Of a DNA stretch of 64,000 nt, positions 8,344 to 17,659 are shown piece by piece. Source of the DNA: Astrobacterium formosum (GTDB lineage Bacteria > Pseudomonadota > Alphaproteobacteria > Rhizobiales > Xanthobacteraceae). The notes beneath the pieces are model-generated. The model was given only the letters and a program-made list of their open reading frames with translations. It was not told the DNA's origin and did no database searches. Both the position numbers and the translations under genes were made by a program. Where the stretch lies: assembly GCA_030848545.1 (NCBI GenBank), contig JAVDCA010000019.1, positions 1 to 64,000 on the forward strand, read 5' to 3'. Within the stretch, counting starts at the first letter, position 1. Every line of letters begins with the position of its first letter.

Positions 8344-9459
8344 TCAAAGCTCGGGGGCAGGCACTCGTTGATCGCGGACGTCGCCGCCGCGACCCTCGAA
8401 CAGGAACAGGGCTTCGGCCGGCACGCGTACGCGCACGCGGCTTTCCGGCGCCACCGCGCGGGCGGCGTCGACCAGGATGGCGGTGTCGCCGACGCGCACC
8501 GCATGGCGCCAAAGGCCGCCCGGATAGGTGACGTGTTCCACGCGGCCGAACAGGTCGAGGCCGGCGGGTGGGTCGCCATCACCGTCGCCATCGGCGATGA
8601 GGCATGCGGCTTCGGCGCGGAAACGTGCATCGACGGTGCCGCCGGCGAGCACGCGGCCGTCGACCGCGATGGCGCAGGCCGCATGGGCGGGGCCTGCCTC
8701 GATGGCGAAATGTCCGTCGACGGCGCGGCCCTTGAGTTCGAGCCGATTCTCGGCCCCCATGAAGGCCGCCACGAAGGCGGAGGCGGGATGATTGTAGACC
8801 TCTTGCGGCGTGCCTTCCTGGGCGATGCGACCGCGATCCAGAATGACGATCCGGTCGGCCATCACCATGGCCTCCTCGCGGTCGTGGGTGACGTGGATGG
8901 CGGTGATGCCGAGGCGCTGCTGCAACGCGCGGATCTCATGGCGCACCGACTGGCGGATGCGGGCGTCGAGGCTGGACAGGGGTTCGTCGAGCAGGAGGAT
9001 TTGCGGATCAATGGCGAGCGCGCGGCCGAGCGCGACCCGCTGGCGCTGCCCGCCCGACAATTGCGATGGCTTGCGCGTCCCCAGCCCGGCAAGTCCGAGC
9101 ATGGCGGACAGCTCGGCGACGCGGCCGGCGATCTCCTCGCGCGGGCGGCGTTTGAGCTTGAGGCCGTAGCCGATATTCTGGTCGATGGTCATGTGCGGCC
9201 ACAGCGCATAGGACTGGAACACGAGCGCGACACCGCGCTTGTCGGGCGGCAGCCTGGTGATGTCGCGGCCGGCGACACGGATGGCGCCGGCGCTCGGGGT
9301 CGCAAAGCCCGCGATGGCGCGCAAAAGCGTGGTCTTGCCGCAGCCGGACGAGCCCAGAAGCGCGACGAACTCGCCGCGATCGATGGCGAGGTCGATACGG
9401 TCGAGAACCCGCGTCGTGCCGTAGCCGACATCCAGGCGGTCGAGTTCGAGCAAGGCCAT
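8344..9459 (-). CDS. ABC transporter ATP-binding protein
   Basis: A 371-residue ATPase of the CUT1/PotA/FbpC type. Walker A is GSSGCGKTT (about residues 36-44), the Q-loop lies in VFQSYALWPHMT, the signature is LSGGQRQRVALGRAL, Walker B is ILLLDEPLSSLDA and the H-switch is HVTHD. The last 120 residues form the TOBE-like regulatory domain. It is first in the minus-strand cluster, 39 bases ahead of the binding-protein gene. AAAGGG precedes the start, directly beside the palindrome at 9471-9484. Confidence 0.94.
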   Translation of the reverse strand: MALLELDRLDVGYGTTRVLDRIDLAIDRGEFVALLGSSGCGKTTLLRAIAGFATPSAGAIRVAGRDITRLPPDKRGVALVFQSYALWPHMTIDQNIGYGLKLKRRPREEIAGRVAELSAMLGLAGLGTRKPSQLSGGQRQRVALGRALAIDPQILLLDEPLSSLDARIRQSVRHEIRALQQRLGITAIHVTHDREEAMVMADRIVILDRGRIAQEGTPQEVYNHPASAFVAAFMGAENRLELKGRAVDGHFAIEAGPAHAACAIAVDGRVLAGGTVDARFRAEAACLIADGDGDGDPPAGLDLFGRVEHVTYPGGLWRHAVRVGDTAILVDAARAVAPESRVRVRVPAEALFLFEGRGGDVRDQRVPAPEL

Positions 9460-9470
9460 GTGCGACCCTT

Positions 9471-9484
9471 TGCACAGCTGTGCA
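9471..9484. promoter_or_regulatory. Palindrome ahead of the ABC/LacI cluster, candidate operator
   Basis: TGCACAGCTGTGCA is a perfect 14-bp palindrome 12 bases upstream of the ATPase start, just 5' of the AAAGGG ribosome-binding site. LacI-family repressors commonly bind such sites at the head of the transport operon. The centre here is AGCT rather than the usual central CG, which makes the assignment less certain. Confidence 0.45.
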
Positions 9485-9593
9485 TCAAGAGGCGGGGCGT
9501 CCCCGCGAACGGCCTTGGAATAGAGCGGTTCGTTATCGCTTTGATGACAGCCGACGTGGCGCCGGGCGGATTCCCACGTCAGTCACCGACGCA

Positions 9594-9611
9594 TCGCCCC
9601 GTATGGGGCGA
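9594..9611 (-). terminator. Stem-loop downstream of the DUF1835 gene
   Basis: TCGCCCC (9594-9600), GTAT and GGGGCGA (9605-9611) form a stable hairpin 57 bases after the minus-strand stop at 9668. No T-run follows on the minus strand, so intrinsic termination is uncertain; it may only mark the operon boundary. Confidence 0.3.
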
Positions 9612-9667
9612 AGCCGGCGTTCGACCCGCGTGGGTTGGTATTGCTGATCAACGACAGGCGTTGAAAA

Positions 9668-10633
9668 TCATGCGGGCAGGATCAACCGGCCAGCCGCCTC
9701 GTCCCAGCGCCAGATGGAGCCGGGCGTCAGATGCGTTCCGCCGACCCAGCGATCGAAGCGCGGGTCGGCGGCGAGGTCCTGTTCGCCGGCGAGAACGGCG
9801 CGGCCCCGGGCCGTCAGCGTCAGCGGCGCCTGCAAAAAGCCCTGGTCGAAGCGTCCGGCGGCGCGGTCGAAGGCCGGCGTCGACGGCACGCCGCCGATGA
9901 GTTCGAACGTGTTCGCGAGCGTGATCAGGCGCATGAAAAATCCGGCGTCACCCAGAAAAGGCAATTCCTCGGTGCTCATATAGACCCGGAAGGTGGAGAC
10001 GGGCGTCGCACCGCCGCGGTCGACGGCACGCAGGATTTCCCGCTCGATGCGGGACAGTCCGTCCCGAGGCGCCGGCAATTCCTGCAGCAGCCGGCGCAGC
10101 GCCGTGCGAACGCTCGGCCAGACGCCGTCCGCCAGGGCGCCACGGGCGAGGGCTTCGGGCTTCGGCTGGCGCACGGCCGCCCACAGATCGCCGGCCTCAG
10201 TGACCTCGGCGGCCGTGATGTCCTTTGCCTGCGATTCCAGGTGGGCGAGATCGTGCGCGGGCAGGGGCGGCGGCGCCTGGACCAGCGTCAACGGCGGTGG
10301 TCGCCGCGCCAGGCGTGCCAGGATGTCGAGAAGCTGAAGCTGGTCGTGCAGGTCGGTCTCGAACCACAGGGCGATCGGCCGGCCGCCGGCGACGAGTTCG
10401 GCCAATGCGGCATCCCGGGCCGCGAAATCCGATCTCACATCGGCCTCGGCGTGCCCGAACGTGTTGGCGAGATAGGCCGCGCGCCGGTCGCGGAAAGCGT
10501 TGTCCGCCAGATCCTCGACCGGCCCCTCCACCAGCGCGTCGCGCCAGGGCAGGATGGTGCGATCTGCAAACACCTTCCTCAGCGCGTCGGCCGCGTGGTC
10601 ACCATTTGTGATGATGGGATGGTCGGATGCCAT
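9668..10633 (-). CDS. DUF1835 domain-containing protein
   Basis: A 321-residue soluble protein. Its N-terminal part (NGDHAADALRKVF, then ILPWRDALVEGPVED and LWFETDLHDQLQLLDIL) matches the DUF1835 pattern, in which an acidic/polar core is followed by a short WRD-GPV motif. The C-terminal half is predicted mixed alpha/beta with no motif I recognise. It contains no signal peptide or membrane segment. Its neighbour queF lies 54 bases upstream in the same direction, so the two may share a transcript. No biochemical function is known to me. Confidence 0.7.
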   Translation of the reverse strand: MASDHPIITNGDHAADALRKVFADRTILPWRDALVEGPVEDLADNAFRDRRAAYLANTFGHAEADVRSDFAARDAALAELVAGGRPIALWFETDLHDQLQLLDILARLARRPPPLTLVQAPPPLPAHDLAHLESQAKDITAAEVTEAGDLWAAVRQPKPEALARGALADGVWPSVRTALRRLLQELPAPRDGLSRIEREILRAVDRGGATPVSTFRVYMSTEELPFLGDAGFFMRLITLANTFELIGGVPSTPAFDRAAGRFDQGFLQAPLTLTARGRAVLAGEQDLAADPRFDRWVGGTHLTPGSIWRWDEAAGRLILPA

Positions 10634-10687
10634 GTCCTCGGCTCCTGTCAGGCGGGGGTCGGAGGATTTTAATCGAGTTCCCGGCAG

Positions 10688-11137
10688 TCAGAACCGGGCC
10701 CGGTAAGGGGCAATGTCCTGGGGTGGCATCCAGACACCGGCTGGCAGCCGGCCGGTCTGCCAGAACACGTCGATGGGCATGCCGCCGCGCGGGAAGAAAT
10801 AGCCGCCGATGCGCATGAAGCGGGGCGCCAAAAGCTTGGCGAGCCGTTGGCCGATGCCGACCGTGCAATCCTCGTGGAAGGCGCCGTGGTTGCGGAAGCT
10901 GTTGAGGTAGAGTTTGAGGGACTTCGATTCCACCAGCCAGCGGCGTGGAACGTAGTCGATGACCATGATGGCGAAATCGGGCTGGCCGGTCACCGGGCAC
11001 AGGCTGGTGAATTCCGGGAAGGCGAAGCGGGCCACATAGGGCGTATCGGGGTGGGGATTGGGAACGCGGTCGAGCACCGCCGCGTCTGGCGAGGCTGGAA
11101 CGGCGGTGGGACGGCCGAGGAGGGGCTTTCGCGACAT
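10688..11137 (-). CDS. queF: NADPH-dependent 7-cyano-7-deazaguanine reductase
   Basis: Reduces preQ0 to preQ1 in queuosine synthesis. At 149 residues it is the short, single-domain (type I, YkvM-like) form. The catalytic Cys47 lies in [11 protein letters not shown] with Asp54 following, and the QueF motif [15 protein letters not shown] binds NADPH/substrate. The other queuosine genes are not in this window. Its start lies about 210 bases from eno, which is transcribed in the opposite direction. Confidence 0.95.
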   Translation of the reverse strand: MSRKPLLGRPTAVPASPDAAVLDRVPNPHPDTPYVARFAFPEFTSLCPVTGQPDFAIMVIDYVPRRWLVESKSLKLYLNSFRNHGAFHEDCTVGIGQRLAKLLAPRFMRIGGYFFPRGGMPIDVFWQTGRLPAGVWMPPQDIAPYRARF

Positions 11138-11262
11138 GGTTTAGGCTTTCTTGCGAACCGGCGCGGCGGCGGGCGACGCCGATCCCGTATCAGGATGCCT
11201 CGAATCGCCCAAAAGTCCGATGCGCGCAAGTGATGGCATCAGGATGTCATCGACATCCGTAA

Positions 11263-12636
<1,374 letters not shown>

Positions 12637-12658
12637 CCTACGATACGTCGTCATCGCC

Positions 12659-12694
12659 ACGGACTGCGCGCATCAGCGTGCAGTCCGTTTTTTT
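12659..12694 (+). terminator. Intrinsic terminator of eno
   Basis: A 13-bp stem (outer arms ACGGACTGC and GCAGTCCGT, continuing with one G-T pair) closes on the loop ATCA at 12672-12675 and is followed by a run of T residues from 12688. It starts 22 bases after the eno stop. Confidence 0.9.
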
Positions 12695-12734
12695 GGCGCG
12701 TATACACACCGCCCGCCATGACACAGCGCATTGA

Positions 12735-13715
12735 TCATCCGCCGGCGCGCGGGCGCCTGGCCGGCCGTGTCGGGCCGCGCTCGGGAGATTGCCGGGCCGC
12801 GCGTCTCGGCGTTGCGCGAACGTCGGTGTAGATGTCCGGAAAGCCGTCGTGGATGGTGCCGGCGAGTTCCTCGTCGAAGGCCTGGAGCGCCGCCAGCGCG
12901 CCGCTGCGCGGGCTCTTGTGGGTGACCTTGAAGAAGGTGCGGGAAGGCGGCGCCGGATCGATGCGGAAGGTCTCGAAGCGGCCGGTCGCCAGCATGGAAT
13001 GGGCGATGCCGCGCGGCGCCACGGCCCATTGATCGCGGTGCTCCATCACGGTGAACAGCACCAGCGGGTTGTCGACCGCGGCCCACGGCTTCTTGCTCGA
13101 CGGGAACCAGTCGTCGTGCCAGGTCAGATAGCGGGTTCCCCACGGCACGAAGACGCAGTGCTCCGGATCGAGTGTGCGCACGTCGATCTTGCGCGGTCCG
13201 CCCTGTTTGATGCGCACGCCGATCAGCGGCACTGAGAAGCACCGCGTCACCGCGACGTTGGGCACCGTCTGCTCCACCAGCGTGAAGCCGACGTCGATCG
13301 AGCGCTTCTCGATCTCTTCGTACATTTCGAGCGAATGCAGCGTGATGGTGCGATAGCCGACGCGCGGGCTGCGATTCCATAGCCGGCGGCACAGTTCCGG
13401 AACGAAGGTCATGTTGGCGCTCGACAAGGTCCCGATGACGAGGTGCCGGCGCGGCGCCGCCCGGGCGACCTCGTGTGCCTCGCGCTCCAGGTCCCGCCAA
13501 CGCTCGGCGATCGGCAGGAACGCCTCGCCATGGGGCGTCAGCTCCACTTTCTTGAGCCCCTTGCCGCGTTCCAGCAGCGGATAACCGAGCCGTTCCTCCA
13601 GCATCTGTAGCCGCTTGCTGATGGTGGACTGGGCCAGATGCGCGATTTCGGCGGCACGCGACAGATTCCTGTGGCGGGCGAGCAGGAGGAAGATCTCGAT
13701 GTCCTGGGATTGCAC
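12735..13715 (-). CDS. LysR family transcriptional regulator
   Basis: A 326-residue LysR-type regulator. The winged helix-turn-helix reads IEIFLLLARHRNLSRAAEIA, then HLAQSTISKRLQMLEERLGY, and the rest is the effector-binding domain. The GTG at 13713-13715 is chosen because GAGG lies 7 bases upstream and the DNA-binding domain then starts at residue 4; an open frame extends further without support. The C-terminal tail (residues 300-326) is Arg/Pro rich. It is divergent from a 2-hydroxyacid dehydrogenase gene, and two sets of ATTAT/ATAAT repeats lie between them, so it probably controls the cassette 13984-17105. Confidence 0.9.
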   Translation of the reverse strand: MQSQDIEIFLLLARHRNLSRAAEIAHLAQSTISKRLQMLEERLGYPLLERGKGLKKVELTPHGEAFLPIAERWRDLEREAHEVARAAPRRHLVIGTLSSANMTFVPELCRRLWNRSPRVGYRTITLHSLEMYEEIEKRSIDVGFTLVEQTVPNVAVTRCFSVPLIGVRIKQGGPRKIDVRTLDPEHCVFVPWGTRYLTWHDDWFPSSKKPWAAVDNPLVLFTVMEHRDQWAVAPRGIAHSMLATGRFETFRIDPAPPSRTFFKVTHKSPRSGALAALQAFDEELAGTIHDGFPDIYTDVRATPRRAARQSPERGPTRPARRPRAGG

Positions 13716-13729
13716 GGCAAGCCTCGGCT

Positions 13730-13769
13730 CAATTATGCTATTGGTCGATATATATAATTCAGAATAATC
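13730..13769. promoter_or_regulatory. LysR-proximal repeat: CAATTATG and GAATAATC boxes
   Basis: CAATTATG (13730-13737) and GAATAATC (13762-13769) flank an AT-rich stretch just upstream of the LysR start. The same two boxes, in the same order, recur at 13921-13944. ATTAT (13732) also faces ATAAT at 13754 with a 17-base gap. A plausible site for autoregulation. Confidence 0.5.
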
Positions 13770-13922
13770 ACTTTTTCGATATTCGCATTCGTGCCAGAAC
13801 CGTTTTGCGAAGACGCGATGCGGCCGACCTGCTCCCACTCTTGGGCATCGTCTGCATGGCAGACGGACATGCCGACCAACCGGCCGTCTCGCCCGGCGCA
13901 CCCCCGCCGCCGGGCATGACCA

Positions 13923-13943
13923 ATTATGACGCTATCGAATAAT
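13923..13943. promoter_or_regulatory. LysR-type box ATTAT-N11-ATAAT
   Basis: ATTAT (13923-13927), 11 bases, then ATAAT (13939-13943): a perfect inverted repeat with the T-N11-A geometry characteristic of LysR-regulator binding sites. It lies 40 bases before the dehydrogenase start. The surrounding 24 bases carry the CAATTATG and GAATAATC boxes shared with the LysR-proximal site. Confidence 0.65.
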
Positions 13944-13983
13944 CCAACGGCTCACAAGCCGAATGGTCGATCACGGGGCTTCC

Positions 13984-14919
13984 ATGCAGGTCATCGTCAC
14001 CGAACCCATCCATCCGGTTCCCCTGGCGCGGCTGCGCGAGGCCGCCGAGGTCTTGACCTGGGACGATCCGCGCGCCGCCGACTGGTCGCGCGCCGACGCC
14101 GTCATCGTGCGCGCCGCGCCGGTGACGCGCGAAAGGATCATGGCGGCGCCGCGGCTCAAGGCGATCGGCAAACACGGCGTCGGCGTCAACGCCATCGATG
14201 TCGGAGCGGCGCGCGAACGCGGCATCGCCGTCGTGTATACTCCGACCGCCAACGTCAACTCGGTGGCCGAGCTGGTGGTCGCGCTCGCCCTCGCGCTGGC
14301 GCGCAAGCTGCCGGCCAACACGGCGGCGCTCGCCGCCGGCGCGACCCGGTTGTCGCCGCCCGAACTGACCGGCCTGGAGCTCGGCGGCAAGTCGCTCGGT
14401 CTTGTCGGCCTCGGCCGTATCGCCCGGCGCACCGCCGAGATCGTCCGGGAAGGATTCGGCATGGAGGTCTCCGGCTACGATCCGTTCGTGCCGGACGAGG
14501 TCTTCGCGCAGGCCGGTATCGCCCGCCATGGCGACCTGGCTTCGCTCATTCCGGTGTCCGACGTCATCAGCGTCAGCGTCCCGTACACGCCGCAGACGCG
14601 CGGGCTGATTGGTACCGCGGAACTCGCTTTGTGCCGACCCGGCGCGCTGCTGATCAACACGGCGCGCGGCGGCGTCGTCGACGAGACGGCGCTCTGCGAA
14701 GCGCTCCGCGCCGGCCGGCTCGCCGGAGCGGCTTGCGACGTGTTCGAGTCCGAGCCGCCACCGCCGGACCATCCACTGCTGCGGCTTCCGAACTTCGTCG
14801 GCACCTTGCATGTCGGCGCCTCGACCGACGCGGCGCTGCAGCGCGTCGGCAGCATCGTGGTGCGCGACGTGCTCGCCGTGCTGCATGGCGAAGCGCCCGA
14901 ATTTCCCTATGCGGCGTGA
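13984..14919 (+). CDS. D-isomer-specific 2-hydroxyacid dehydrogenase
   Basis: A 311-residue NAD(P)-dependent dehydrogenase of the SerA/D-2-hydroxyacid family. The nucleotide-binding motif is LGLVGLGRIARRTAE. The catalytic residues are recognisable: Arg in INTARGGVVDE, Glu in CDVFESEP and His in LHVGAST. No ACT or other regulatory domain is present, so a catabolic role is more likely than serine synthesis. ATG 13984 is preferred over the in-frame ATG 13963, which lies very close to the LysR box and adds seven non-conserved residues; only a weak GGGG precedes it. First gene of the cassette with an RraA-like protein and a transporter. Confidence 0.9.
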   Translation: MQVIVTEPIHPVPLARLREAAEVLTWDDPRAADWSRADAVIVRAAPVTRERIMAAPRLKAIGKHGVGVNAIDVGAARERGIAVVYTPTANVNSVAELVVALALALARKLPANTAALAAGATRLSPPELTGLELGGKSLGLVGLGRIARRTAEIVREGFGMEVSGYDPFVPDEVFAQAGIARHGDLASLIPVSDVISVSVPYTPQTRGLIGTAELALCRPGALLINTARGGVVDETALCEALRAGRLAGAACDVFESEPPPPDHPLLRLPNFVGTLHVGASTDAALQRVGSIVVRDVLAVLHGEAPEFPYAA

Positions 14920-14983
14920 GCCCGGCGCAGCCGGACCCGCGCTACTCTCCCGACTTTATTCAATACATCCACGGAGGACGACG

Positions 14984-15682
14984 GTGACCACACCGGGCAA
15001 CCGAGTTTATACGAAGCTCACGCGACCCGACCCCGATCTGGTGGAGGCGTTTCGCTGCCAGGCGACGCCCAACATAGCGGACAACATGTCGCGCATGTTC
15101 TGCGCTTGCAGCGCTGTCTCTCCGGTGCTGCCGGGCATGCGTTTGTGCGGCCCGGCGTTCACCGTGAAGGTGAACCCCGGCGACAACCTGTTTATCCACA
15201 AGGCGCTCGATCTCGCCGGGCCGGGCGACATCGTCGTGGTCGACGGCCAGGGCGACACGACGAATGCGCTGATCGGCGAGATCATGGTGCGTTACGCCGC
15301 AAGCCGCGGCCTCGGCGGTTTGGTGCTCGACGGCGCCATACGCGACTATGACGGTATCGCCGCCTTCGCGAAATTGCCGGTGTTTTCGCGCGGCTATACG
15401 CCGATGGGTCCGTACAAGAACGGGTGCGGCGAGATCAACACGGTGATCGCCTGTGGTGGCGCCGTGGTGCGGCCCGGCGATATCGTCGTCGGCGACGCCG
15501 ACGGCGTCGTATTCGTTCCTCTCGCCGATGCCCGCGCCGTGCTGGAGGCGACCCGCGCCATCGCGACCAAAGAGAAACAGATATTCGCCGACATCGAGGA
15601 CGGTCGCTACGACCGTACCTGGGTGGAGGCCAAGCTTCGCCTTGCCGGCACGGACGTCGTCGACGACGTCTATCGGTTCTGA
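14984..15682 (+). CDS. RraA-like / 4-hydroxy-4-methyl-2-oxoglutarate aldolase family protein
   Basis: A 232-residue protein of the RraA/HMG-CHA aldolase fold. The active-site elements are visible: PGDNLFIHKALDLAGPGDIVVVDGQGD, the G-GGLVLDGAIRDYDGI motif with the conserved Arg-Asp pair, and PGDIVVGDADGVVFVP. Such proteins are divalent-metal aldolases or decarboxylases acting on 4-hydroxy-2-oxo acids; some only share the fold. The start is a GTG at 14984 with GGAGGA five bases upstream. Neighbours (dehydrogenase upstream, transporter downstream) fit breakdown of a branched hydroxy-dicarboxylate. Confidence 0.85.
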   Translation: MTTPGNRVYTKLTRPDPDLVEAFRCQATPNIADNMSRMFCACSAVSPVLPGMRLCGPAFTVKVNPGDNLFIHKALDLAGPGDIVVVDGQGDTTNALIGEIMVRYAASRGLGGLVLDGAIRDYDGIAAFAKLPVFSRGYTPMGPYKNGCGEINTVIACGGAVVRPGDIVVGDADGVVFVPLADARAVLEATRAIATKEKQIFADIEDGRYDRTWVEAKLRLAGTDVVDDVYRF

Positions 15683-15779
15683 CCGGCCGCCCGGTCCCAC
15701 AAGCTCTCCGACGCCGCGCTCCCGCCCCTTCAGGACCGCGTCGCCCCTGCATGGTCGTTCACCCCCAGGAGCATTCATC

Positions 15780-17105
15780 ATGGAACAAGCCGTCGCCTAC
15801 ACGACCGCGCTCGACCAGGGGGCTCGCGCCCGCCATACGAGCGAGGCCAAGAAGGCCACCGTGGCCGCCTCCTTCGGGACGTTTCTCGAGTATTATGACT
15901 TCAGCTGCTACGGCTACGTCGCCGCCATGCTCGCATCGAGCTTCTTTCCGGGCGACGACCCGACCGCGTCGCTGCTTTCGACGCTGGCGGTGTTCGGCAG
16001 CGCCTTCATCGTCCGTCCGCTCGGTGGCATCTTCTTCGGCCATATCGGCGACCGCTACGGTCGCAAGCCCACTCTGCTCGCCACCGTGCTGTTGATGGGC
16101 TTCTCCAGCACCGCCATCGGGCTGTTGCCGACCTACGCCTCGATCGGCGTTGCCGCACCGGTCCTGCTGATCACCTTCCGGCTGCTGCAGGGCCTCTCGG
16201 CCGGCGGCGAAATCGGCGGCGCCGCCTCCTACATACGGGAATGGGCGCCGCCCCAACGGCGCGCCCTCTACATCTCCTTCATTCCCGGCATCGCCGTGCT
16301 GGGCAAGGCGACGGCCGCCGGCATGGCCGGCATCGCCGCCGCCATGTTCGCCAAGGAATCGCCCGACTGGGCTTGGCGGGTGCCGTTCCTGGCCGCATTC
16401 CCGCTGATGCTGGGGTGCCTGTGGATCCGGCTGAGGATCGAGGACAGCCCGGAGTTCAAGGCGCTGCAGACCGCGGGCGCACTTTCGAAGGCGCCGTTCG
16501 GAGAACTGTTCCGCGCCTATCCGGCTTCGCTCGCCAAGCTGATGCTGTTCGCACTGGTGCAGACCGTCGGCACCTATATCGGCACCGTCTACGTCGCCGT
16601 CTACATGAAGGCGGTGCTGAAGATGCCGCAGTCGCAGGTCGGCTTCATCGTGCTGATCGCCATCACGTGCGCGGCCGTGCTGATCCCGATCTTCGGCTGG
16701 GTGACGGACCGGCTCGGCGCCAAGAAGGTGCTGGCCGCCTCCTACTGCCTCTACATCGTGCTGAGCTATCCGATGTACGCCTTGATGGGGCCGGACTCGT
16801 TCATGCTTTCGGTGTTTGCCCTGGTCGTGACCATGCTGCCCTATACGTTGTGTCAGGCCGGCTCCTACCTGATGTACCCGGAACTGCTGCCGACCCGGGT
16901 GCGCAGCACCGGCGTCTCGTTCGGCCACAGCTTCGGCTCGGTGATCGGCGGCGGCCTGATGCCCTATCTCGCCACCGCGTTGATCGCCTGGTCGGGCGAC
17001 ATCATGGTTCCGACCTACATGCTGATGGCGAATGGCGCGCTGGGCCTGTTCGTCATCCTCTCGGTTCGCAACGCCGCGGCCGGCGACGCCCGCAAGTATC
17101 GCTGA
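15780..17105 (+). CDS. MFS transporter, metabolite:H+ symporter (MHS) family
   Basis: A 441-residue, 12-segment major facilitator of the MHS group (ProP, KgtP, citrate/shikimate transporters). Signatures are ASFGTFLEYYDFSCYGYVA at the first helix, IVRPLGGIFFGHIGDRYGRK at the loop 2-3 motif and RLLQGLSAGGEIGGAASYIREW in helix 4, close to the group consensus. AGGAG precedes the ATG at 15780. It is the last gene of the LysR-linked cassette and would import the organic acid degraded by the two upstream enzymes. Confidence 0.92.
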   Translation: MEQAVAYTTALDQGARARHTSEAKKATVAASFGTFLEYYDFSCYGYVAAMLASSFFPGDDPTASLLSTLAVFGSAFIVRPLGGIFFGHIGDRYGRKPTLLATVLLMGFSSTAIGLLPTYASIGVAAPVLLITFRLLQGLSAGGEIGGAASYIREWAPPQRRALYISFIPGIAVLGKATAAGMAGIAAAMFAKESPDWAWRVPFLAAFPLMLGCLWIRLRIEDSPEFKALQTAGALSKAPFGELFRAYPASLAKLMLFALVQTVGTYIGTVYVAVYMKAVLKMPQSQVGFIVLIAITCAAVLIPIFGWVTDRLGAKKVLAASYCLYIVLSYPMYALMGPDSFMLSVFALVVTMLPYTLCQAGSYLMYPELLPTRVRSTGVSFGHSFGSVIGGGLMPYLATALIAWSGDIMVPTYMLMANGALGLFVILSVRNAAAGDARKYR

Positions 17106-17200
17106 ACCCGGGCCCCCACAGAGGGGCTCGGCACACCCGCCGAGTGGCCGGCATGGCCTATGTTAACGCTGCGGTAAGGTTGCGAATCCATGATTATGCC

Positions 17201-17518
17201 ATGGTTTCGCATCCCCGCCTGCGGTCGGCCCTGACGACGCTTGCCCTCTACGTGCTGGCGGCGATGCTGATCGGCTATTTCGGCATCAACGCCTACACGG
17301 GCAATCACGGCCTCAACGCCCGCCATGCCCTCGACCAGCAATTTGCCACCCTGACCGCCGAGCTCCAATCGGTGCGGGCCGAGCGCAACCGCTGGCAGCG
17401 CCGCATCAATCTCCTCAAGGCCGATCGACTCGACCCCGACATGCTCGACGAACGGGCGCGGGCACTGCTCGGCATGGTGGATGCCCGCGACACGGTGATG
17501 CTGATCAAGCGGCCATAG
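17201..17518 (+). CDS. ftsB: Septum formation initiator (FtsB/DivIC-like)
   Basis: A 105-residue bitopic membrane protein. After a short cytoplasmic end there is one transmembrane helix (residues 14-30, TLALYVLAAMLIGYFGI), then the alphaproteobacterial motif NAYTGNHGL and a coiled coil (DQQFATLTAELQSVRAERNRWQRRI) ending in DPDMLDERARALL. It helps organise the FtsQLB divisome complex. In relatives it lies between eno and pdhA; here it has been separated from both. The start 17201 is chosen by family length; an in-frame ATG at 17153 would add 16 residues. Confidence 0.9.
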   Translation: MVSHPRLRSALTTLALYVLAAMLIGYFGINAYTGNHGLNARHALDQQFATLTAELQSVRAERNRWQRRINLLKADRLDPDMLDERARALLGMVDARDTVMLIKRP

Positions 17519-17659
17519 GGCAGGTGGAGCAGCGTAGGTCCGGCGGCGTGAAGAACTTCTCCTGCATGTCGGGTCGTGATTGACATCGGCTGAGCGATCC
17601 GGCTTGCCGCGATTCATGCAGAGACCCGAAGGCGACCGAGAGCCCTGCCGCGGAAGGGC

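Noticed and set aside
7072-9900. 942-codon open frame on the plus strand, antisense to the ABC ATPase and binding-protein genes
   Set aside because: It covers the reverse strand of several genes with full family motifs; its translation is His/Asp/Gly/Arg-rich with no domain, as expected of antisense frames in GC-rich DNA.
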